The notes beneath the pieces were generated by a model. The model had not been told where the DNA came from and did not search any database. It saw only the letters and a list, made by a program, of their open reading frames with translations. Position numbers and translations under genes: made by a program. A stretch of DNA of 64,000 bases from Aquarana catesbeiana (lineage: Eukaryota > Chordata > Amphibia > Anura > Ranidae). Location: the NCBI RefSeq assembly GCF_042186555.1, contig NC_133325.1, positions 667,707,639-667,771,638 on the forward strand, in the 5' to 3' direction. Below, one piece after another: positions 56,465 through 64,000 of this stretch; position 1 is the first letter of the stretch; the number at the start of each line of letters is the position of its first letter.

Positions 56465-57002
56465 GAGCTTAGTACACACGATCAGAAAATTGGATGAGAA
56501 ATACCACTTTCGAAGCGATCGTATGATCTGATCATTAGTACACTACTTTCAAGAGCTGTACATTACATCAATTCCGAAGTTGCATTTTGTCGTCTGAGAA
56601 TTTTTGTAAGTTGAATAACCTCTTTATTTTCAAAATGACACTAGCATAACCTGCAGCACTGCGATCTCCTGTTCTGAGCCCTGGTATAGCCGCCTCAGGG
56701 GTCCGGGGCTTAGAAATCCCCTCAGCATTCACTCCTCTTCTTCCCTGCTGAGAGGACAGGCTACCTGAGTTCTGATTGGTCGGCGTCGACCAATTAGAAT
56801 GCTCCTAAATGTCCCTCCTGACTGGGTACGTTTAGGAGATTAAGCTCCAGGGATTTCTAAGCCTCGGATCCGAGAGGCGGCTATACCGGGGCTCAGAACG
56901 GGAGATCGCTGCACTGCAGGTCAGCGGGACTGGGGGGATGGGGAGGGGGTCTTGTGTAAGTTCACCTTACAGATTTTTCTGTAAAGGTGAACTTGCCCTT
57001 TA
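56465..57002. repeat. Palindromic TTAA-type repeat
   Basis: The part from about 56650 to 57002 contains inverted arms: GCACTGCGATCTCCTGTTCT, TATAGCCGCCTC and CTTAGAAATCCC on one side, and GGGATTTCTAAGCC, GAGGCGGCTATACC and AACGGGAGATCGCTGC on the other. It ends AAAGGTGAACTTGCCCTTTAA. A short fragment with TAGTACACACGATCAGAAAA lies just before it. Non-coding. Confidence 0.6.
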
Positions 57003-57284
57003 ATGATTTTTTTTTTTTAGAGCATTTTGGAAAGTTTTAAATTTATTTTACATAAACCTAATTGTAAGCCATGTCTTCATTCCTTTTCCAAAAGTTTTTG
57101 TCCTGGTAGGAATTGGTACATAGTCATAACTTTTAGGTTTGGTAGAGCTTTTGCTCCATTATGAAATCTTTCCATTTATAGCCAACCACATGTCATTGTC
57201 TGTGCCATTCTTCTTTCAGGAATTATGATTAACATATATATTTAGTTCTGACCTGTAACTGGTTTCTATTTTTGTCTCTTGTAG

Positions 57285-57383
57285 GGTCAGTGTGCCAGGG
57301 TTAGCTCAATCAATGATAAAAATGACTGGAAGGTTGTTAGGCGAGCCTTGTCAATTATAAACTTCAATGATGATGATATAGAG
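57285..57383 (+). CDS. MYO1C: MYO1C exon 6 of window, motor domain
   Basis: The 33-residue exon reads GQCARVSSINDKNDWKVVRR, then ALSIINFNDDDIE. It matches the SSINDK-DWK segment of MYO1C motors. Acceptor ctcttgtag, donor GTAAGT, phase 0 at both ends. It lies beyond the 19.2-kb transposon-filled intron and only 133 bp before the next exon. Confidence 0.94.
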
Positions 57384-57516
57384 GTAAGTTCAACACCATG
57401 TAATCCTATAAAATGTCTTACTGAAGATTTGTTGGTAATTATGTTGTTCATTAAGAGTGAACCACTAAACAAATGTAAGGAATTGGTTAACAATTTTTGC
57501 TTCTGATGCTTTTTAG

Positions 57517-57630
57517 GAATTGCTGAGCATTGTTGCTAGTGTACTACATTTGGGAAATGTGCAGTTTGCCACAGATGAGCATGGACATGCCCAAGTCACA
57601 ACAGAAAACCAGATTAAATACCTCGCCAGG
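57517..57630 (+). CDS. MYO1C: MYO1C exon 7 of window (last in window)
   Basis: The 38-residue exon encodes ELLSIVASVLHLGNVQF followed by a charged loop and QVTTENQIKYLAR. The LSIVASVLHLGN helix is a family hallmark. Acceptor gctttttag, donor GTGAGA, phase 0. The frame stays open past the donor into a TA microsatellite, but that read-through does not look like myosin. No further MYO1C exon is recognisable in the remaining 6.4 kb, so the gene continues outside the window. Confidence 0.94.
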
Positions 57631-57642
57631 GTGAGAATGTCC

Positions 57643-57669
57643 ACATTTATATATATATATATATATATA
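57643..57669. repeat. (TA)n microsatellite just after a MYO1C donor
   Basis: About 12 TA units start some 13 bp after the GT donor of the last visible exon. Confidence 0.85.
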
Positions 57670-57835
57670 ATATCCAGTTTTCACACTCAACAGGGCTTAT
57701 GCAAGAATGTTATGGATTCCGAGAGTCATGCCTTTGAAAACCTAAGACAGACGTTGCTATTTGAGGGAATCTGTAAGGAATGTGCACAACTACTTCTACA
57801 AGTCCAGGAAGTGAGAGATGTTTTGTATGCTGGTA

Positions 57836-58107
57836 AAGTGGAATTCCAGCAAACTAGTCTTAAAATTGTCCCCTCTCCCCTCCTTCCTCCTAACACCTAT
57901 GCTAACTAGCCTTTGTAAGAAAGATGTATATACTCTCTCTCCTCTCCCCTACAGTTGCCGCTGGCTGACACAGGAGATCATATGACCAGATGGAAACTGC
58001 TTGAAAATATGTAGTTATATACATCTTTATTACACAGGTTGGTTAGCAAAGGTGTTAGGAGAAGGGGGGGCAGTTTTAAGTTTAGTTAGGTGTAAGCTGG
58101 AATTCAT
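57836..58107. mobile_element. Palindromic MITE-like element in intron 7
   Basis: The left arm has TGGAATTCCAGC, TTAAAATTGTCCCCTC and CTAACACCTATGCTAAC. The right arm has GGTTAGCAAAGGTGTTAGG, CAGTTTTAAG and GCTGGAATTCA. The centre has TATACTCTCTCTCC and TATACATCTTTATTAC. It resembles the 11.2-kb element in style but not sequence. Confidence 0.65.
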
Positions 58108-58737
58108 CTTTCTTGTATGACGTTTTCTGTTTTCAGACGTTTTAGATTAAAGGGGGCTTACAAATAGGGATGGTAGGTTTTCTGTTGAAAGACAAAAACA
58201 GAACATTCCATAGCTCAACTCGCCAACCAGTCTGCCAACCGACTAAATTAACCTGTCCAACAGTCTGCGTAAAAACAGGGATGTAGTTAGCACACATTTG
58301 CAAACGCATGCGTAAGCTTGAAAGGCCTCTTCACGGCACCCTGTGTATGCTTGCAGTCCTAAACGCTACTGAATTTATGAGCGTCTCCACAATGGAAGCA
58401 CATGCATTAAATGACAAGATGAGGGGCAGGTGGGCCTATGGGAAGAATGGGCATAAAGTCAGCTGCATATAGAGCACATTGTAGTGCTCAGAAAATCTTT
58501 ATCTCCAGTTGACTTTAAATGCAAGCGTGTATCTGTTAATGGCAGATGAAAAATGATCATGTATGTGGTCAGCCTATCTAAAAAAAAATTCACCGAACCC
58601 AAGATAATCAACTAACTTTATGTACAGAAGTGGGTGCAAACAACACTTAAATTGATTAGCATCAGTTATAAGGGAAGTTCATTTATCTTAATTGTACAGT
58701 ACATGATGTGTTCGTAACATGTTGTGTTCGTACATGA
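58108..58737. other. Intron 7 interval, nothing identified
   Basis: No exon or repeat boundary was recognised. In particular the next MYO1C exon is not visible here. Confidence 0.45.
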
Positions 58738-60403
58738 TTTATTATAGACATGAACCTTCAGGTGATTGGACACTGGCAAAGGTCGAAATGTCACACCAAC
58801 TGGCCACCTCCTCTATAATTGTACCCCACTCCAGGAGTCCTCAATTTTGTGCTGATATCTGAAGGTGATGAATGTTTTCCTCTTCATGGAGAAAAGCACC
58901 CATAGCTTAACTATTTTTTTTATTTTATTTTTTTCTTATTTAATCTTCACGTTCTTCAATCAACTTCTTTGAGAGCCATACCTGGACCCCGTGCTGTGAA
59001 GATGACCTGTAATGCTGCTTTGGGCCCTTGGTGTAAAGCATTGGGTCAGCTGCAGGATACAGGTTCAAGGCCATGGTCCTTTCGCTGTTGAACCTAGTCC
59101 CTGAAGACCCCTTTAGGGGTTTTCCCACCATGACAGGACCTTATGTACAGTCCATCCGAATGGACAGCTAAGACAGTGTCACCCTGTATCTCTGACCATT
59201 ACTGTAAAAACAGGGCTTTGTGGGGAATGTATTCAACACACAGTGTAAGCTTTTAAAACGTGGTGCTAAATCTCCACCACTCAGAGCTTAGTCTCAGCTG
59301 GATGCCCAGGTGTTACGAAGCACCACCGGTCGCACACTTTTTTTTTAAGATCTATTTATTGGGTGTTTTTTTTTGTTTGTTTGTTTTTTCTCAATAACAG
59401 TACATACCAAAAAGAGAAAACAACGAACCACACAGGGTCTCACAAAAAATACAAAATTGGTACACACAAATCCAAAAAATGGTTGCACACTTTACGGCTA
59501 CCTCTGCCTAGAGCCCTTATAAGGTGCTTCGGCACTTCCTTCCACCTTTTCGCCATGATGATTCGTTACAAGACTGTCTACACTTGGGTTACTGCATATT
59601 CCTTCCAGACACGCTTGCCCTATACTCCACACCATATTCTGTGAGTACCCCACAGCAGAATATCCTCACTTGTAGTTATGGCAGAGCCCAAGCAAAAGGA
59701 AGTTGGTCCAAAATGCAAATTAACATTCGCTCTGCCTGTACAGCACTCAGCCACAGAGTGTCTCTTGCACTACAACTGGTTCTAACCCCAGTTTTGGCAT
59801 CAGAATCTAGCACGATTTCAGGCACAGAACAGGTGGCCTATTTGACTAAAGCAGATTTCTCTGCATCTGTGTCATGTTTCTTTGGACATATTACAATGCA
59901 GACAATTTTTCCAGGGCTTAGTCGCCAAGCCTCTTCTACTCCCGTTTCTCAACCTTAGTCATATCCTGATATGCTGGCCCTGGAAGACACAGGCACAGAA
60001 GGGCATGAAGAGGATATTGAGGCAGTATTGGAGGAAGCTGCAAAATACTTTTCCCCAGACTGCCACATTATTGATGTGGGAGCTTAATTCAACGTACTTA
60101 ATGTTGAAAAGCTCATCGCCTCTGTCCACAAAAGCCCTGGCGTTGTGCAGCCTGACTCTCGCCTCTTTTTTGGTAGGCCCCTTTGGATAAAAAGAGACCT
60201 GAAAATTTTCCAAAACCTTCCCAGTTCAGGACTGCAGTCTGACGAATGGATCACTCCAGAAAAGATTTTATAATCCCCAACCCCCCATCCTTTCCTGAAC
60301 TCTATCCACTGGAAAAAGTTTCCAAAGAAGTTGGCTATTCTTGTGGTTACTCCTACGGTATATGTCCTAAACAAATAGCTAACTTGACTTATTGAAGATG
60401 TTC
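58738..60403 (+). mobile_element. DIRS-like fragment 3 (left end and gag)
   Basis: Its left part contains CCTTCAGGTGATTGGACACT, AAGGTCGAAATGTC and CTATAATTGTACCCCACTCC with the same spacing as the left repeat of the DIRS at 40.5 kb. A gag-like remnant follows. The right part is missing: at 60.4 kb the sequence changes into a TTAA MITE. It is older than the other two DIRS copies, judging by divergence. Confidence 0.6.
59682..60400 (+). pseudogene. DIRS gag-like remnant, fragment 3
   Basis: The reading starts MAEPKQKEVGPKCKLTFALP and breaks. Other frames give VAYLTKADFSASVSCFFGHI, comparable to the ITKDELSSAL and VTENAFSSAL blocks of the other two DIRS copies, and an acidic part EGHEEDIEAVLEEAAKYFS. 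Near the end comes PELYPLEKVSKEVGYS, similar in character to DIRS gag C-termini. The assignment rests on context and short motifs. Confidence 0.45.
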
Positions 60404-60404
60404 C

Positions 60405-60892
60405 TTAAAGTGGTTGTAAAGGCTGAGGGTTTTTTACCTTCATGGATTCTATCCATGAAGGTAAAAAACCTTCTCTGTGCAGCACCCCCCCCTTCAATAC
60501 TTACCTGAACCCCATCGCGATCCGATGATGTGCACAAGTACCTCGGCTCTCCGGGGACTCTCTCTCCTCATTCCCTGAGACAGAAGCGGGAGCCATTGGC
60601 TCACACTGCTGCCATCCCAGTCAATGAGCCAATCCAAGAGGGGCAGGGGCAGGGCCAGGGCAGAGCTGCAAGTCTGTGTGCGAATGGAGACACAGAACCG
60701 TGGCTCAGGAGCGAGCCTGCTCAGCTGTCCCCATTGCAAACTGCTTGTTCTGGGGCATTCGGCGGGAGGGAGGGGCCAGCCGGGGATCCGAGAAGAGGAG
60801 GATCAGGGCTGCTCTGTGCAAAACCACTGCACAGAGCAGGTAAGTATAACTTGTTTGTTAAAAAAAAATTGACTTTAATATCACTTTAAAGC
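60405..60892 (+). mobile_element. TTAA MITE (AGTGGTTGTAAAGG type)
   Basis: It begins TTAAAGTGGTTGTAAAGGC and ends TTTAATATCACTTTAA, an inverted end over TTAA. A hairpin GGTTTTTTACCTTCATGGAT/ATCCATGAAGGTAAAAAACC lies at 60430-60470. The rest shares blocks with the 8.87-9.26 kb fragment (AATACTTACCTGAACCCC, CTGCACAG-GCAGGTAAGTATAAC). Non-coding. Confidence 0.75.
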
Positions 60893-62028
60893 AGTATTAA
60901 ACCCCAAACCAAAAATGTAATATGTTGTAGCTTACCAATCCATAGATGTGATGGCTGCATTTGTGCTTTCCTTTATCGTACATCATAGGACACAGAGCCT
61001 TAAGTATTTACTTAGTGGGTTATCGCTACCTTCAGGTGTTGACTCCCCTATATAACCTCTCCTCATTCCAGGAGTACCTCAGTTTTTTCGCCAGTGTCTA
61101 AAGGTGTTGGCACGAGTGAAGATGTGCTCTGCAGAGCTCCAGGAGGGATCCATGCTGGATTTAAAAAGCCTCCACAACCGGATCCATCCCGCCACTGCGG
61201 CTCCAGAGATGGTACCTGGGCCTCGCATAGAAGAACAAGGTTTTGCCTGTAACGCTCCTCTTTGAGGGCTGGACACTAGGAACCAGGACTCTTTTTGGTG
61301 TTGCTACATTACCTAAAGCTGTCCTGAGGGGTGCTATATATGGTCCAAAGGAGTGGAACCCCTATTAAAAGGGTCCCAGTCTTTGAAGGTTTAAACACGC
61401 TGCCCGCCATGATGGGTGAAGTTTGGATCTGTCTGTTTACAGCAGTATCCTGCAGTAAGGAAAAGGTAAGCGGGAAGCATAGGAACTGCAAAGTCCACCT
61501 ATGACTTTTCTTTCAATTATATTGTAAAATGCCTTAAACTCCTCTAGAGGGAGTAATAGTGTATAGACCCTGTTTAAATCTGTGCTAATACAGCGTGCGT
61601 CCCAGCAGCTGGAGGGGGGGGGTCTCCTCTCCCCCTAAATGGGGAAACTGAGTGGATAGGGATACATGTTATGTTTAAACAAGCATAAATCTGAAAAGCT
61701 GATAAGGCTGTGTAAATCCCCTTCCCCCTGAGGTGACTCTTGCTAAAGAACAGGAAAGGGTGTGGCGCATAGACAATCAGGCTCACACCTGAAAAAGGTT
61801 AAAGCTGATACTCTGGGAAACAGACCGTGTCTATCAGAGAAGCTGAAGCAAGGCTGCCACAGGACACAGAAGCGCTGGTGCACGTGAGGGGTTTACACAG
61901 GCATTTGCAGTACAGGAAAAAACGTATTGTTTAGCATTAGATCATTTTATGCTACCACTGTTTTTCCTACTATTGTTCAAGTAAATAGAACCGTTCTTAG
62001 AGTACCTTTGCTTTTTGTGCTTTGCACT

Positions 62029-63870
62029 ATGGCTTCAAGCCTTACTACTAAGAAACCAAAACCACCCCCAGGTGCTGGGAACTCCAGACATGCCTCCACC
62101 TTGTCATCCTCTCTGGAGATACCTGACATGGCAAGCCAGGGTGAGTCATTGGAAGCAATTGGTGGTGCAACTGCTTCTCACACTTCAGCTCCTGTATACG
62201 TGACTGAAAATGCATTTTCCTCTGCCCTGCCGGGCTTAGAAGGAAGATTAGCGGCTTTAATCGCATCCTCCATTAACCACTTCCCTACCAGGCCAATTCT
62301 GACATTTCTCTCCTACATGTAAAAATCATCATTTTTTTGCTAGAAAATTACATAGAACCCCCAAACATATGTTTTTTTAGCAAAGACCCTAGAGAATACA
62401 ATGGCGGTTGTTGCAACGTTTTATCTCACACGGTATTTGCGCAGGAATTTTTCGAACGCGTTTTTTTTGGAAAAAAACAGTTTTGTGTTTTAAAAAAAAA
62501 CAAAACAGTTAAAGTTAGCCCAATGTTTTTGCATATTGTGAAAGATGAAGTTACGCCGAGTAAATAGATACCTAACATGTCACGCTACAAAATTGCACAC
62601 GCTTGTGAAATGGCGCCAATGTTCGATACTTAAAAATCCCCATAGGCGACGCTTGAAATTTTTTTACTGGTTACATGTTTTGCGTTACAGAGGAGGTCTA
62701 GGGACAAAATGATTGCTCTCGCTCCAACGTTCGTGGCGATACCTCACATGTATGGTTTGAACACCGTTTTCATATGTTATGTAGGCGGGACTTATGTTTG
62801 CGTTCACTTCTGTGTGCGAGCACACGGGGACAGCAGCGCTTTAAACCTTTTTTGTTTTGTTTTTATTGTTAATTATATTTTCTTTTTTTTTTTATTTTGA
62901 TACTTTTTTGAAAAAAAAAAACATTTTTGATCACTTTTATTCCTATTACAAGGAATGTAAACATCCCTTGTAAAAGGAATTATGACATGACAGGTCCTCT
63001 TAATAGTGAGATATGGGGTTAATAAGACCCCCATATCTCACCACTAGGCTGGGAAGCCTGAAATAAAAAAAATAAAATAAAACGATCACCGCTTCCCAGC
63101 CGAAGCGACGCCGTTTTTTTTTAATGGAGAGGCCGGGCGTGACGTCATAACATCGCGCCCGGCCTCTGATGATCATAGAGACTCCGGCGACTATCTGGTC
63201 CGCCGGAAATCTCTATGATCTACATCCGGCGCCGGCGGATCCACTCTCCGCCTCACTGATCATAACGGTGAGTGGGAGCAAGCACCGGAGGGCGGCGGGA
63301 GGGTGGGACGTCCCCTCTTGCCTCCCATAGGAACGATCAAGCAGCGGAACGGCCGCTATGATCGTTCCTATGGTGTAGAGATTCGCTGGCTGAAACCGGC
63401 AATATCTGAATGATGTCTGTAACTACAGGTATCATTCAGATATACCCGCCCAAAGCCCAGGACGTCATATGACGGTGGGCAGGCGGGAAGTGGTTAAAGG
63501 GGATAAGAAGCGGGCTAGATCCCTCTCTCCTACTCCAAATCCCTTACCAGGGGAACAGTGGGGACAGGATGAGGTATTACCCTCAAACGATCGGGAAAAA
63601 CAAACTGATTACTCCTCTACGGAGGAAACAACAGTTGAAGTTTCAGCTTCACAATCTGAGGTACAAATCCTTACGGACATGGTTCGCTCCACTTTCATGC
63701 TACCCCTAAAGGAAGGTTTCAGAACATCCGAGTAAGCATTTTCTCCCTCCAAAGAGATTCTCAGTTCTCTTATGGAGGAAAAATTCACCAAAAAATGGAA
63801 AGTTCCAGCAGTAGATGCTGCGATTTCCAGTGTTAATAAAAGTTTAACTTGTCCAGTGGACAAGTGCTAA
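62029..63870 (+). pseudogene. DIRS 2 gag, interrupted by a MITE
   Basis: The frame starts MASSLTTKKPKPPPGAGNSR and runs through VTENAFSSALPGLEGRLAAL to IASSI, where the MITE is inserted. Past the MITE it resumes in frame with GDKKRARSLSPTPNPLPGEQ, an acidic segment and VQILTDMVRSTFMLPLKEGF. It then meets a single TAA at 63733 before continuing as AFSPSKEILSSLMEEKFTKK and a second stop near 63870. Without the MITE the gag would have few lesions, so this copy looks fairly young. Confidence 0.75.
62277..63493 (+). mobile_element. TTAA-target MITE, CCACTT family A, copy 3, inside DIRS gag
   Basis: TTAA at 62273-62276 and 63494-63497 flanks ends CCACTTCCCTACC and GGCGGGAAGTGG. The interior matches family A copies at 9.3 and 23.4 kb (GAGAATACAATGGCGGTTG, GATACCTAACATGTCACGC, GAGGTCTAGGGACAAAATG, TATTACAAGGAATGTAAACA). 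The right third is a GC-rich palindromic stretch. This copy has intact TTAA sites and is probably the youngest of the family here. Confidence 0.88.
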
Positions 63871-64000
63871 AGGATCCAACAGATAAAAAGTTGGAATTCC
63901 TGTTAAAATCCTCTTTTTCTTTAGCAGGTACTGTTGCTCAGCCTGCAATTGCAGCTATAGGCATCTGTCAGTCCTTAACGGACCAGTTCACAGAGGCCCT
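63871..64000. other. DIRS 2 interior at the window edge
   Basis: The sequence presumably continues gag or the gag-pol junction of the DIRS element. Frames are broken and nothing more can be assigned. Confidence 0.4.

Larger units (their letters stand above)
60968..64000 (+). mobile_element. DIRS-type retrotransposon 2, truncated by window end
   Basis: The left terminal repeat, CTTTATCGTACATCATAGGA and on to GGTGTTGACTCCCC, CTATATAACCTCTCC and AGGAGTACCTCAGTTTTTTC, matches the left repeat of the DIRS at 40.5 kb. A gag region follows, interrupted by a family A MITE. The polymerase and recombinase should lie beyond base 64000. It is inserted in a small repeat that starts AGCAGTATTAAACCCC. Confidence 0.82.

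Noticed and set aside
57520..57909. Extended exon reading through the GTGAGA donor
   Set aside because: Beyond the donor the frame crosses a TA microsatellite and a MITE and no longer resembles myosin.

Overview
This window is vertebrate nuclear DNA, most likely from an anuran amphibian (inference). Seven GT-AG exons on the + strand encode the start of the motor domain of an unconventional class I myosin, best matched to MYO1C. Joined, they give 945 nt and 315 codons with every splice phase compatible. The frog assignment rests on the repeats: TTAA-target and TWA-target MITEs, T2-like (TTAAAGG) elements, DIRS retrotransposons, CR1 and Tx1/L1-type LINEs and several Tc1 lineages sit together. 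Everything outside the exons is intron or upstream DNA. I see no tRNA, rRNA, CRISPR array, prokaryotic operon or second cellular gene.

Layout. 1-4.4 kb: three Tc1/mariner relics side by side, the first carrying a hAT MITE. 4.93-5.09 kb: first visible MYO1C exon, with an in-frame internal ATG that could start the short isoform. 5.1-17.3 kb: intron with TTAA MITEs nested in each other, a Harbinger-type element with a GC-rich hairpin, and a Tc1 carrying two nested MITEs. 17.32-17.43 kb: second exon. 17.4-35.0 kb: intron with several copies of one frog MITE group and a near full-length CR1 LINE. 35.05-38.04 kb: exons three to five, including the P-loop and switch I. 38.0-57.3 kb: a 19-kb intron of which about 16.7 kb is a nested transposon stack. 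57.3-57.6 kb: exons six and seven. 57.6-64 kb: intron with two DIRS elements and more MITEs. The rest of the motor, the IQ motifs and the tail lie beyond the window.

The stack in the fifth intron can be read in layers. A Tc1 copy is split close to its left end by a Tx1/L1-type LINE (11-bp target duplication, one mismatch). The LINE is split inside its reverse transcriptase by a roughly 9.5-kb composite whose core is a long inverted repeat (12-bp duplication). The arms and spacer of that composite hold a DIRS element, a MITE containing 24 perfect copies of a 24-bp minisatellite, another Tc1 and a Harbinger MITE.

Every transposon protein seen is broken by frameshifts, stops, deletions or catalytic substitutions, so none looks autonomous. 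The only gene that looks functional is MYO1C. I found no convincing undescribed functional system. The most unusual items are the nested stack, its inverted-repeat core, the minisatellite-bearing MITE and the preserved inverted-repeat architecture of the DIRS element.
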